From Hemerocallis citrina (Eukaryota > Streptophyta > Magnoliopsida > Asparagales > Asphodelaceae), in NCBI GenBank assembly GCA_017893485.1, contig CM030366.1, positions 73,413,227-73,477,226 of the forward strand: a DNA stretch of 64,000 nucleotides, written 5' to 3'. Position 1 is the first letter of the stretch, and the number at the start of each line of letters is the position of its first letter. A program made the position numbers and the translations under genes. The notes beneath the pieces were generated by a model. It had not been told where the DNA came from, did no database searches, and worked only from the letters and a program-made list of their open reading frames with translations. Shown here in pieces: positions 36,251-48,442 of the stretch.

Positions 36251-37250
36251 CGGCAAGTTACATTTTAAAGAGATAACAATTTTTATTCAAAAATTACGAA
36301 AATTGGCATAAATATTCCACATTGACTTAGGATGCTATTGTAAAAATTTCAAGTCTAAATTCCATCATGACACAAAGTTATGATTTTTATAAGTCAAGCA
36401 TGTTAATTCAGCAGAGCAGAAATTTTACCTCCGAACCAGCAACATGATTGAATTTTTTTCAGATAGCAAAGCATATCCAAAATTTACGAAATTAAGTGGA
36501 GTTATAATAGACATGCATGAGAAGTCATAGTAAAATTTTCAACTTTAAATTCATGTTAACCAGGGAGATATAAATTTTAAAAGTCAAACATGATCATTCT
36601 AACAAAAATTGCCAGATAATTTAACATCAGCAACAAGATGGATTTATTAAAAAAATCAACCATTATCTAAAATTTACGAAATTAGGTGGAGTTCATAGGG
36701 ACATAGTCAAGATGCTACCATAAAATTTTCGAGTCTGAATTCCATCATGTCACAAAGTTATGAATTTTTAATCATCTAATATTAATTATTTACAAGATTC
36801 AATCTTTATCTATCAATTTGCAATCGTAGCTTAAATGCTTCAGTTAAAACATACAAAATCTCATTCATGCCATCTAGCAAGAAAAGTTTCCAATATTTCA
36901 TCATACAAAAAGATACACCAAACATGCATAGAGTTCAGAAAAGTCACCCACTTTCAAGTTTGTTGATGATCTCTTCTTCAAATTCTTCAACTTCTTCTTC
37001 CTGGATTGAGTGGATCCTCCACCTAGCTCCTTGCTCCTATCACTTCTCCACCTAAGCTTAGATGAAGAAAAGTTTTCTTCTTTCTCTCTTTTTTTTAAGT
37101 TGAAGAAATGCTAGAAAATGGAAAAAGATAGGATTTTGAAGGAAGAAAGTTTTACGGCTAGAAAAATGAAGAAGGACATGATAGATGGAATTTGGGGGTT
37201 TAAATAGGGAGGGAAGGGGGGGGGGACCATAACCCCAAAAACATGCTTAT
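36251..37250. repeat. Diverged ~190-bp repeats, probable old LTR remnant
   Basis: A unit containing 'atttacgaaatta-gtggagtt' and 'aattccatcatgtcacaaagttatga' recurs near 36292, 36478 and 36669. The following segment ('gtcacccactttcaag', then cttcttc-rich, then a G-rich stretch) resembles the leader region of the long gypsy LTRs at 55300-55560 in the same orientation. No ends were found. Confidence 0.45.
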
Positions 37251-37353
37251 AGTTCTTTATAGTGGTTTAAAGTTTAATCAGTGGTTTAGGATTTTATTTG
37301 TATGGATAATTATACATATACATGCACACATACAATACATACATATATATATA

Positions 37354-37509
37354 TCTATATAATAAAACACAAAGAAAAGCTATCAATTGACTCTCCTTCA
37401 ATAGTAAAAAATCAATGGTCCAGATCTAAGCTCCCAAAAGACATTTTCCCCCCAAAACTCAAATTCAACCCCCCCCCCCCCCCCAAAACAACTCCTTTCT
37501 TTATTTAAT

Positions 37510-37553
<44 letters not shown>

Positions 37554-38170
37554 TCAGATCAGTTTGCTCTCTTTATTCCCCAAATCGAAGAGCTCCAATT
37601 TCTTTGTCTCTTTCTCCCATAGGATTTTTAAGCCGCTAACTCCAAATCTCTAAAATAATATTTTTTAAACTTTCGCTTCCATTCCATTGGCGAAGTTTCC
37701 ATCGACCTCGCAAGCGCAAATATCAAAGCAAATCCAAATTCAAATCCAGTGTCGAACCTCAATCAAGAGGTCGTCGCCGATATCTGATCCGCTGCTAATT
37801 CCGTATCAGCAACTCTCCTCCACCAAATCGAGCGCGAATATCAAGCGACTCCGTATCGGTGACTCCCCTTCACCGAATCGAGAGCCTCTACATGTGATGC
37901 GGTGACTCTAATTTCATCTCATTAACCAATTCTCAATCTAATTTTTAATTTTGTGTGTGCAGGGGATTACTCAGTTTTTTGCTGACTCGAATTTTGTGTG
38001 TGCATGTGATCTAAGTTCAGAGAGATATGAATGTTTTATTTTTGGGTTTAAAAATTTTATTTTGGTGATTTATTTGATGAGCTTTTTTATTAGTTTTGAT
38101 TTAAGGTGTACGCAAGTGAGAGATGGATTATTTGGTGGCCTCAATTTGGGCTTCCAAACCATAGCATGAC
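37354..38170 (+). mobile_element. Helitron 5' end with a gene-like segment; 3' end not found
   Basis: TCTATATAATAAAACACAAAG at 37354 is the canonical 5' end of the Helitron family seen at 14579 and in the 6.7-11 kb nest, followed by the same next 150 bases (caatggtccagatct, aaaactcaaattcaa, poly-C, CT run). From about 37540 the sequence departs from the short copies and is more GC-rich. It includes a plausible intron with donor gtgactct at 37900 and acceptor tgtgtgcag near 37962. The expected GGGCAAATCTAG terminus is not seen before the LTR at 38680, so the right edge is a guess. Confidence 0.5.
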
Positions 38171-40219
38171 AGGTAAGCTGATCAGCAACCAAAAATAACT
38201 GGGCAAATTTGCAAATATGCAACATTAACTTGGCAAATAACATGACAAGAGAATATACTATCGTGAAGTGTTCCCTTCACTGGTTATTAGAAACCATGGA
38301 TAACATAACATATAAGAACTTTTAGTGTATGTTTGGATATAGGATTAGGATGACTGAAATTTACCAGTGAAGGGTGTAAACTCTCTACTCAAGAAAGACA
38401 ACTAAAGTAAATTTGTTATTGATCCATTTTGAATTTTTTTATTTATAAAGGTACAATGCGGAGACAAAGCGGAGATAAAAGAAATGATTAGCTTGGATTA
38501 GAGTTTTGAGAACTTCATGTATTACATTTTGGTTGAAATAATAATAAGAGGTATTTCAATTGCAAACTGAGTCCCACACAACAAATGTTTAGATTATTAG
38601 TATTGTAGATACCTTCACACCTGCACTTGGGTTACCATTATATTTAGACATGCTCATGGTGGTTATGGGGTTAGAGTAATGTAACACCTCGAATTTGTGA
38701 AATATCGAAAATGTCTGTTTTTATATATTTTGAGTGGTGAAAATTATTTTTGGTATATTTTATTTAAATATTGATATTGGTATGAATATTTGTTGGATTG
38801 GTGTAGATGGTATATTGAAGGAAGAGTTGAGTTTTATATGAAAAATTATTATTTAATTTTGTTTTATGATTTTGGAGGATTATTATGAGATGTTTTAATA
38901 TATTTTGTATTGTTAAAAGTAGAGTTGAGGATTTATTTGAAATATTTTTGAGATTGGGGGCTTATATGTAATAATCCTATTTATTTATTTATTTATTTAT
39001 TCCTTTTTATAAAAAAACCCCTCATCTCCTTCTTCCTCCTTCCTTTTCTTTTTTTCTTTCTTTCCCGATCGTATGAAACCAGCGCCGAAACCCATTCGAC
39101 ACTCCCTCTCTCTACCCAAATCCACTCCATATCTCCACCGTTTTCAAATTAAATTGAGGGATTGACTAATTGGAGGGTCCTCTACATCGTGGCGGAGTCC
39201 GTTTTTCGAAAGGGTTTCGAAAAGGTAAACCCTAGATTTTATTTTTGTATAAAATTTAGTGTGGTAAATTTATTTTGAGTAGGAGTATTATGGTAGGGAG
39301 ATTAGAAGATGTTTAGAAGGGTAGAGACGAGAAATTAGCAATTTCTAAGAGATTTTGCAAGTTGCTAAAAATTAGGGTTTTGGGTTTGGAAATGAGAATT
39401 TTATATATATATAAATTATCTTCCGCATGGTAGTAGAAATTGTAGTTTAGCCATTAGAATAAATTGGGAATGGTTCTAGTAATTGTTTGGGGAATAAAAA
39501 TCCCTTAGACACCAGATTATTACGTGCATCACACGTGTATCCTAGACGTTCAATAAAACGTCTGTATGATAGTAAGATAATTAGTATTATTGTTTTTCCG
39601 TGACTAGTTTGAATGATTTGAGCCTTAATTGCGTTGGAATTTGATAATAGGATATATTGGCGACTTTGGATGCAGGATGGCGAGATGGCGCTTCGGGTCT
39701 TCGCTGGATGCTATGTGAGTACGATCTTTTTATTACATGTGCATAATGTGCTATGAAAATTTTAAAATATGGTTTGGTGTGTGATGTGTGAAGTATATTG
39801 AATATAGAAAAATTCATAAGTATGATATGGAGTAAATTATGAGGTATAAGAAATAAATATATATATGTATGGAAGTGTGTTGATGCTTGTAGATAAATAT
39901 TTATATGCTTTGGGGTTGTAAAGATCAGAGTTATGTATCTGTATATGTGATGTGTGATCTCATGACTGATGTGATAAGATGGAAAGTATGGTGTGTACGA
40001 TATGACATTGTGATGCGATGATAGGACGAAGTGAATGTTGTGGTGTGCGTGTGTAATAGGTGTTCGATAAATTGAAAGTTTGGTGTGATAAAGTGATGTG
40101 AAAATTTGCGTGATGTGTGTATGCCGTGTGGGTGATAACTGAGAATTTATACGATAATCGATGAGATTAATGGTATGCGTATGCTTATGAATTTAATGGA
40201 GTATATGCTTTCATGTTAT

Positions 40220-40600
40220 GTTATAACGGTGAAATTAGAGTACAGAGGAGTTATATTGTAAATGAGTTATTTTATAGAGGAGTTATACTGTAAAGGAGAT
40301 ATACAGTGATATATTATAAAGGAGTTATGTTATACAGGAAATATATTTATATATGGAGTTATATTATAAAGGGGAGATATATGTATATGGAGTTTTATTA
40401 TAAAGGAGATATATTATAAATGAATATATGGAGATATTTTATAAAGGAGTTATATTAAAGGAGTTATTATAAAGGAAATATTATAAAGGAGTTATATATT
40501 GCCCCAAATTTTATATTTGGGAAACAGGAGTTATATTGTGAAGGAGTATATAATAAAGGAGATATGTATATGTATATAAAGGAGAATTAAATATTGCAGT
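40220..40600. repeat. Minisatellite in LTR D
   Basis: Short units of the type ATTATAAAGGAGTTAT are repeated about 20 times with variable length. They are followed to about 40745 by three copies of a 'ttatattgccccaaa-ttatatttgggga-caggag' hairpin-like phrase (40492, 40669, 40709). Confidence 0.8.
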
Positions 40601-41409
40601 GCCGCACAATCTCCCGGGGTTTGGGCTAGACCCTACAGGCCCGGGATACCCCCGGGAACAGGAGTTATATTTATATTGCCCCAAATTTTATATTTGGGGA
40701 TCAGGAGTTATATATTGCCCCAAACTATGTTTGGGGATCAGGAGTTTCCCTCGCTGGTATAGGGCCAGGAGGAAGACGTAGCCTCGGACGTGTAAGACTC
40801 TATGTGAGCATCGATCCGCGTGTTATATTTTACTTTTGACTAGTCTTTTGGCTTTAGTCTTGGTTGGACAAGCGCGCAACCATACTTTCAATCCAGCCCA
40901 CAAATGGTAGATGCTTAGGACACCTGGATCTGGGTGATGTGGTGGGTTAGCAGGATTGAAATGTACGGGATGGGAGGCCCAGAGATCCCTGTGTTGTACG
41001 AGGAGGTCAGTTGTGTGGTCAATGAAAAGGAGAAAATATACAGGTGTGTATGTGTATTGAAAGAATATATCTATGTGTAAAGATATTGATGATATGATAT
41101 CGTACGAAGACTATTTATATTATGGGAGATATGAATATACTACGGGAGATATATATGTATATATTGGCATTTGGCTACTTATGAAACTATATTGGTAAAT
41201 GAAAGAAACATGAGTAGAGGAAAGTGAGAAAGTAAAGAAAGGAGATGAATAAGTTTATAGAGTATGTATGTGAATGAATGTTAGAAATGAAGAAAATGAG
41301 TTATGCAATTATGAATAAAGGGTAAGGTGGGATATAATATAAGAATGAGAAGTTAAAATAAGCGGTATTGTGAGTGATGAATGGATATTAAAGTAAATTA
41401 TGGCTTGAA

Positions 41410-41765
41410 ACAAGTTGGCATGCCTTGGAATTGTGACCAGGAACTACCCGCCTGCTATTTCGGAGGAAATAGTGGGAACTACCTGTCTAGGCACAACTTC
41501 AAGGTAGATCAGTGGAGAATTGTTGTATTAGTTAAGGCTTTATTACGAGACAAGTATTAAAAGGAAAGTAAGTTGTATCCTGAGTTATAAATAAATATTG
41601 GAGTACAAGGAGTGTTGAATGAGTATTTAATTACATACGAAGTTTAATACATATGTGGTACGCATTAGGATTGTGTCGGGGAACCACCCGCCCGCTATTT
41701 CTATGGAAATGTGGGAACTACCTGCCTTGGCACAATTCCCACGGTGAGCTGGTGGAGTGTTAATT
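41410..41765. repeat. Two-copy ~245-bp duplication in LTR D
   Basis: The phrase 'gaactacccgcctgctatttc...gtgggaactacctg...ggcacaa' occurs at about 41441 and 41686. The surrounding sequence ('ggcatgccttggaattgtg' and 'ggtacgcattaggattgtg') also aligns. Confidence 0.75.
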
Positions 41766-42457
41766 TAATATCGGTATTGTGTGATGGAAATGAAGAGTAA
41801 AGTATGAAAATGAGAATGAGTATTAAAATAAGTCGTGTGATGAAATTTGGATGAAACGTAGATAGTTGTAATTTATAATGAGAGTGAAGTGATGTATGGC
41901 GAAACGCTATGATAATGTGTTATAAGAACTGAATGATTGTGATGAGTGTGATATGAGAATGAGAAAGAAAATGTTTGTGAATGAAGATGAGTATGAAATT
42001 ATGAGTCGTGAGGCGTGGATGCAAATAAATGGTGAACTAAAATTATTTGTGATGTTAGTGTGATGTATATCGTTAGGTGTGTAGAATTATGGATATGAAG
42101 ACGGGTGTGGAGTTGCAGCGTACTTTGATATACAGTCATATTTATGATGTTTTATGTTTCGATTTCAGACTGGATCTTTCATCTTGAAAATTGTAAGTTT
42201 AATTTATTTTCTTTATATAGTTTAATTTATTTATTAGGTTAGTAAATCATACTCACACCAGAAATGGCTAACCCCTTAGTGTTTGGAAGGTTAGGGAGTC
42301 CCTAGACTACCCTAGATCCCCTACTGTTGCAGGTCCTCAGCAGGGCAGAGGTGAGAGATAGATTGGATGAAGTGAAGCTTTTCTTTTTTTTTTAAATTTT
42401 ATGTTTAAGTTAATATGATGAGGGGTAAATTTATGATTTAAATTGTATTATGGATGT

Positions 42458-43252
42458 TGTGGTAGGGTAAAAATGGCCTGGGGGCCCAACCAGGGCCCAA
42501 TACAACTCTCACTCAAGAATGGTAAAAATAGCAATCTAGTTCGGCTTCAAACCACTACAGGGTCGGCGCCGAACCTCAAGTTCACCCCCACAGAACTGGC
42601 CTCCTCGTATCCGACGAGCCTCAGTGGTCCTCGGCCTCCGATCCGTGACAGCCCCACGGGCCGTCCCCCCTTTCTGGCGAAGCATGGGGATGACCTGGCA
42701 CAGTCTAGGCCCTCCGATTCTCCCAGAAGCACAGGAGACCCACGATCAGCCATGTCAGCTCCAAATACCACCAAGGGTTTTGCCACGTCAGCCCTATACC
42801 GCTCCTAGTATTGCCACGTCTGCCCTAAACCCCCTGGGCCTTCTGCCACGTCAGGCCCATGGGCTTTCGGATCCAGACCCGGCCCCCAAGCGGAACCAAA
42901 CCCGGTTGGGATTCTCTATAAATACTAGACCCTCACCCACCTTTTGAGGTAATCAATCTTTTACCACTTAAATTCACCTAGTTATTGCTACTCTCTCACA
43001 GAGACTGACTAGATCGTCGGAGGGTCTGCCACCGGGATAAACCCCAGTGTTTCAGGACCGTCTGCAGGTACACAAGACCTCGGATCCGAACCCTCTGATC
43101 CGAGCCCAGATCTCCGCCTCATTCCGAGCCCGCCGCAGGTTCCGCCCGGTCAGCCGAGGGTCGTCAGACGAGCAGCTTTCTCCTTCAAATACAAATTGAG
43201 TCCGAACTCACACCTGGTGCATCCACACGTCTCCCAGAAACAAACTGCATCA
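42458..43252 (+). repeat. 5' LTR of Tat element B
   Basis: A 795-bp LTR starting TGTGGTAGGG and ending CTGCATCA directly before the primer-binding site. It contains a TATA box (42914-42925), GGTAATCAATCTTT at 42949, and the conserved Tat block at 43003-43050. The upstream five bases are GATGT; the partner duplication is missing because the right flank has been lost. Confidence 0.9.
42914..42925 (+). promoter_or_regulatory. TATA box of the Tat B 5' LTR
   Basis: CTCTATAAATAC, about 25-35 bases before the GGTAATCAATCTTT box, in the same arrangement as in elements A and C. The copy in the 3' LTR is at 57053-57064. Confidence 0.7.
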
Positions 43253-43272
43253 GGTTGGCGCCGTCTGTGGGA
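43253..43272 (+). other. Primer-binding site of Tat element B
   Basis: GGTTGGCGCCGTCTGTGGGA follows the LTR immediately. TTGGCGCCGTCTGTGGG-type sites are usual for Tat elements. I do not assign the primer tRNA. Confidence 0.8.
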
Positions 43273-43332
43273 ACACTGCTTCAGAAGCCGACCCGAGCCC
43301 GACCATCGAGCGACCTCTACAGCCGAACTCCT

Positions 43333-46300
43333 ATGGCTTCCAGAGGCAAGGGGGCCGCGTCCTCCGTCAACCGACGGGACACACCCCCACCAAATACCAA
43401 TGCCGGGCCACGCGCATCAAGGCACAGGGATTCCCATCAGGGATCCCAGCGGAGCGCCACCCGTACAGTCCAGCCCGACCTACGGGGAGTAATCATCAAC
43501 CGACAGATTACCCGCAGCAGGGGAAGGGCCGCTTCCAACCCGGCCCCGAACCATCCAAGACCGCCGCCCGAGGGACGGAGGCCAGCGCTCAGCCGCGTTG
43601 GAAGGCAACCTTCAGACCGACCGAACAAGGTCGAGGGAGCCCCCGTCACTCATAAGGGATTCCAGGACTTTCAAAGGGAAATTCTTGAAGCTCTCCGACG
43701 GACCCCCAGGGAGGAAGGCCCACGGGATCGGCAAGGTGCTAGGAACCGGAGACTCTCACCTCCGAACCCTACTCCGAACCGCATCCAGGGTCGGGATCCC
43801 GAGTCCGAGGGAGCCGTGGGTACACCATTCACCCTGCACTATATCCACGGGGGACCAATGGGAGGAGAATCCGATACTTCCCGAAAAGCCTTCATCCAAG
43901 AGGTGAATGCTGTCCAATACAGCCCCTCGCCCAAGCTACAACCTCTGCTAGTCTCCTTCTCAGGAGAGGACCTCGAAGGAGTTCACCTACCCCACTGCGA
44001 TGCCCTCGTCATTAGCCTCCACATAGCTAATTGTGAGGTTCGCCGAATCCTCGTCGACAACGGCAGCTCGGTAAATATTCTTTTTCTCAAAGCCTTCGAA
44101 AGTCTCAAATTATCCAAAGGGAAGCTCAAACCAGCCGGATACACGTTGCTTGAATTCTCCGGCGTCCCGATCGTAATAGAGGGGATTATTACCCTCGACG
44201 TCACCGCGGGATCGGCTCCTGTCAAGAGGACCGAATCCATAGATTTCATGATCATCAACATCAAGGCGGCTTACAACGCCATTCTTGGCCGACCCGGACT
44301 AAACTCCCTCCAAGCGATACCTTCGGCCTACCATCTGAAACTTAAATTTCCCACCCCCCAAGGGGTCGGCATCGTCCGAGGTAGCCACGAAGCAGCACGA
44401 TCGTGCTACATAACCGCCGTCGGAGGGGGTGTATTCCCCCTCGACGCCGTTGAACTCGAACCTGAGAGGGACGGCCCAGCTCCCGAGCCAGTTGACGAAT
44501 TAGAAGAGGTCCTGTTCGATGCCATGGATGAATCGAAATGGTTCCGGGTGAGCCGCTCGCTCTCCAAGGACTTGAAGTCAGGCATCATTGCCTGCATCCG
44601 TCGCAACGTTGATCTCTTCACTTGGAAGCCCTCCAACATGTCCGGGATCTCCGAAGACTTGATTATGCATCGACTAAGCGTCATCCCTGACTCTAAGCCG
44701 ATCGTCCAAAAGAGGCGCAAAGTCGCCCCGGAGAGGCAACAAATTGTAAAGACAGAAGTGGACAAACTCTTGTCCGCTCGATTCATCCAGGAAGTCAGCT
44801 ACCCCGAGTGGTTGGCTAATGTCGTCATGGTGAAGAAGGCAACGGGGGGTTGGCAGATCTGCATCGACTTCACGGACCTTAACAAAGCATGTCCGAAAGA
44901 TCCTTTCCCCCTCCCCCGCATCGACGCTTTAATCGACGCAACCTCGGGCATGAGCTACTGTCCTTCATGGACGCATTCTCGGGGTACAATCAGATCCGGA
45001 TGTTTCCACCAGACATCTCCAAGACCTCGTTCGTCACCGACCAGGGTCTTTATTGTTACCGCGTTATGCCCTTCGGGCTGAAAAACGCTGGAGTCACGTA
45101 CCAGCGACTCGTCAACAGAGTCTTCAAAGACCTAATCGGCCGCAACGTGGAAGTTTACGTCGACGACATGCTTGTCAAAAGCCGGGCCGGGCCGGACCAC
45201 GTCGCCGACCTCGAGGAAGCCTTCGGTGTCCTCCGACGCCACAACATGAGACTCAACCCGGCTAAATGCGCCTTCGGCGTCTCCACGGGGAAGTTCTTGG
45301 GGTTCATCGTCAGCCAACGCAGCATTGAAGCAAACCCCGAGAAAATCCAAGCCATTATTGACATGTCTCCGCCCCGGAATGTCAAGGAGGTTCAGAGGCT
45401 CACAGGTCGGTTGGCAATCGGTCGTTTCCTCTCCAAGTCAGGAGAGAAGTCTCTCCCCTTCTTCAAGGCCTTGCGCGGAAAAGGGGGCTTCGAGTGGGGT
45501 ACCCATCAACAAGAAGCCTTCGAACAGCTGAAGCAATACCTCGCCAACCCGCCTCTCCTCAGCAAGCCCGAGCCGGGCGAGCCGCTTTGGCTCTACCTGT
45601 CCGCCTCGGACAACGCTCTCAGTGCCGTCCTCGTCCGAGAGGAGGAAGGGGTTCAAAAGCCACTGTATTATGTGAGCAAAGTGCTCCTCCCAGCCGAGAC
45701 GAGATACGCAAAGATAGAGAAGGTGGCCTATGCCCTGGTCATGGCAGCCCGGAAGCTTCGCCCTTACTTCCAGGCCCACTCCGTCCAAGTACTGACCGAC
45801 CAACCACTGAAGACTGTCCTTCACAAGCCCGAAAACTCCGACCGCTTAGTCAAGTGGTCAATCGAGCTGAGCCAGTTCGACATCAGCTATCAGCCAAGGG
45901 CGGCCATTAAAGGACAGGCCCTCGCCGAGTTCATAACTGAGTGCACCGTCTCCGAGCAGCCTAGCCTCGAAGGGTCGGATCCGACCTGGGAGGTCTTCGT
46001 CGACGGCTCGTCATGCGAAACAGGGAGTGGGGCTGGCATCATCCTTCGTGGCCCCGACCAATTCCTACTTCAATACTCCCTCCGCCTCAACTTTTTGGCC
46101 TCCAACAACGAGGCAGAATACGAGGCCATGATCGCCGGATTGACCCTCGCCAACCGAGCAAGAGCCAAGCAAATCCGGGCCTTTAGCGATTCTCAGCTCG
46201 TGGTCAATCAGATCACCGGAGAATACGAAGCCCGCGATGAACGCATGATGAGGTATTTGGCGGCAGTCAAGCGACTCCTGGCGTCCTTCAGCTGCGCCAC

Positions 46301-47732
46301 GGTTATCAGAGTCCCCAGGGAACAGAACGCTCAAGCAGACGCGTTATCCAAACTTGCCTCTTCCTCCTTCGAGGGCCTCGATCAGACGGTGCTCATAGAA
46401 GTCCTCCTGAAACCGAGTATCAGTGGCCCAGAGCCGGAAGCGATGTGTGTGCAAGATGGGACCAGCCCGGACGACTGGACCACTCCCATCCGAAGATTCT
46501 TAATCAGTGCCGAGCTTCCTGAAGACAGAGCCGAGGCCAGACGAGTCAGAGTCCGAGCTGAAAGGTTTGTCATGATCGATGACATCCTCTTCAAGCGCTC
46601 GTACACCTTGGCCGACGGCAAACCATACCTCCGCTGCCTCACCAGCGACGAGGCCAGCTACGCCCTCAGAGACCTGTACGAGGGGATCGGCGGATGACAT
46701 ATGGGGAGCAGGACGCTTGCTCGGAAGGCCCTGAATCAGGGGTACTATTGGCCAACCATGCTCCAAGACTCACAAGACTTAGTCAAGAGGTGCGGCCCCT
46801 ACCAAAGATTCTCCCCTATCAAAAGGCTTCCTCAAGCCAATCTCCGGTCCCTGGCGAGCCCTACGCCATTCGCAATGTGGGGTATGGACCTTGTGGGGCC
46901 CTTCCCCCCAGCGGTGGGACAAAAGAAATTCCTGATCGTCGCCATCGACTACATCACCAAGTGGATCGAAGCCGAACCACTGTCTAGCATCACCGAGCGC
47001 CAAGTGCAACAGTTCTTTTGGAAGAACATCATTTGCCGGTTCGGAATCCCTCGAGTCCTCGTCACAGAAAACGGAACCCAGTTCCAAGGTCAAAACTTCC
47101 AAACCTTCTGCGCGGACATCGGCATCCAGCAGCGTTTCTCCGCCATTTGCCACCCTCAGTCCAACGGCCAAGCGGAGAACGCGAACAGGAAAATCCTCGA
47201 CGGCCTCAAAAAGCGCCTCGACAGTTCCCCCAAAGGGCTGTGGGTCGAGGAACTGCCTAGCGTACTATGGGCGCACCGAACCACCCAGAGGATCCCCACA
47301 GGGGAGACACCATTCAGTTTGACCTATGGGACTGAGGCAGTCATCCCCGTCGAGGTCGAATTACCTTCTCCCCGGATCATAGCCTTCGATGAAGCTGACA
47401 ATGCGTCCGGCCTGAGGGCCAACCTGGACCTCGTCGCCGAGGTACGAGAGAAGTCTTCAATCCGGAGAAGCATTTACCAGCAACGGATCGAGAGGTTTTA
47501 CAACAAGAAGGTCCGCCCCACAAACATCAAGGCAGGGGACCTGGTATTACGAAAGCTATCTGTCTCCGATCCAACCAAGAAGAGGAAATTGGCTCCCAAC
47601 TGGGAAGGCCCATACCGTGTAGTCGAGGCTGTACGCCCTGGTACATACCGACTGGCGGATATGGACGACCGACCCATCAGCCGACCCTGGAACGCCGAGC
47701 ACCTAATAAAATTCCTGGAAGAGCGAACCTAG
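43333..47732 (+). pseudogene. Tat gag-pol of element B: gag deleted, pol nearly intact
   Basis: The first ATG is at 43333. A short basic N-terminal gag part (about 170 codons) runs straight into the linker before protease (HYIHGGPMGGE at 43840), so capsid and zinc-knuckle regions are missing. Protease has ILVDNGSS near 44050, and RT has WQICIDFTDLNKACPK and YVDD (45157-45168). RNase H contains LYYVSKVLLPAETRYAKIEK. The archaeal-type RNase H has FVDGSS, NNEAEYEA and SDSQLVV at about 45990-46350, and integrase runs from 46700 to 47732. Breaks: a single-base deletion near 44948 and an in-frame TGA at 46695-46697. In integrase one zinc-ligand Cys position reads Tyr (RCGPYQRF), and the middle catalytic Asp position reads Glu (TENGTQF). 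The second RNase H marks the Tat lineage. Confidence 0.92.
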
Positions 47733-48442
47733 GTTCTAGCCTGACTAAAGTAAATTAAAACTGTTGTAAGCTTTCATGTGTAAAGGGCCACTTCAGCGAC
47801 CCTCCCTATCTGGTATAAAAGAAGTCTCTTTTTGTCAAAATCCAAATACCTCGGCAACTCCGATCTGGTACCGGACAATGGGATCGGCACCCAGGTTCTC
47901 GCTCCGGTATCGTCCCCAAGCGTCTAGGTAGGGTTGACCCAGCTCCGGACCAGGGAGTCTTCCTATTGCCCCGCGTCGATCCCTCACAAATCTACGGAGC
48001 CAAACCTCGCCTCCACCGCCCTTCACTACACTGCTAACCAGAGCAAAGAAGGAAAAGATTTCTTTATTCATACTCTATTATTTTGTTCGGGGAAAACAAA
48101 CAAAGACCATTACAGGACCACTCCACTCATCTCAAACTAAAGGAAATCACCGCCTTAGGGCTCCTCGGATCCAGCGAAGGGCGGGATCACTCTGACCGAA
48201 CGACTTGGAGCTCTCTCTTCGTCATGACGGTCCTTCGGTTCTGCCACAGTCGACGCACCGGCCACGGAGCTCTGGGCATCAACGGATCGCATACGCTCCA
48301 TCAGAAGCATCGCAGAGGGAACTCCCTCCGCTCACCGACCCCTCGAGGAAGATATCGAGACGCCCAACATCATCCTGTAACGGTGTATCTCCATCTCCTT
48401 CTCCACTATCACATCACGAAGTAGCTTCTCAGAGGAGGGCCT
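47733..48442. other. Spacer between pol and the antisense gene
   Basis: A 710-bp stretch holding the convergent 3' ends of pol (plus) and the antisense gene (minus). It includes a 'ggtataaaag' phrase at 47811 on the plus strand that could act as a TATA-like element but has no open frame after it. No other gene is seen. Confidence 0.5.

Larger units (their letters stand above)
38680..42457 (+). mobile_element. Long gypsy LTR D, plus strand, interrupted by Tat element B
   Basis: It starts TGTAACACCTCGAATTTG. After a likely core promoter around 39005 (tttttataaaa) a C/T-rich leader follows with 'gaaaccca' and 'aaccctag', then AT-rich sequence with minisatellites, then 'tactcacacc...ttgcaggtcctcagcagg' near 42250-42345. 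This arrangement is typical of multi-kilobase LTRs of the Tekay/Del type. It is not closely similar to the two minus-strand solo LTRs, so it is another subfamily. The right end is not reached: Tat element B begins at 42458, and whatever lay beyond is missing on the other side. Confidence 0.6.

Noticed and set aside
37687..37905. 72-codon frame in the Helitron-associated region
   Set aside because: It lacks an ATG at its start and has no recognisable domain. It may be part of a captured fragment but is not annotated as a gene.
43253..43272. Tat primer-binding site complementary to the tRNA-Arg(ACG) in this window
   Set aside because: Only TGGCG and a few scattered bases match the complement of that tRNA's 3' end, too weak to assign the primer.
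43255..43332. Extension of gag upstream of the ATG at 43333
   Set aside because: That stretch begins inside the primer-binding site and has no ATG, so it is untranslated leader.
44406..47171. Several minus-strand frames of 70-130 codons across pol
   Set aside because: They are opposite-strand shadows of the GC-rich pol frame. No promoter, domain or splice structure supports them, unlike the antisense gene at 48443-51033.
47805..47822. Plus-strand TATA-like ggtataaaag after pol as a promoter of another gene
   Set aside because: No open frame with a credible product follows on the plus strand.
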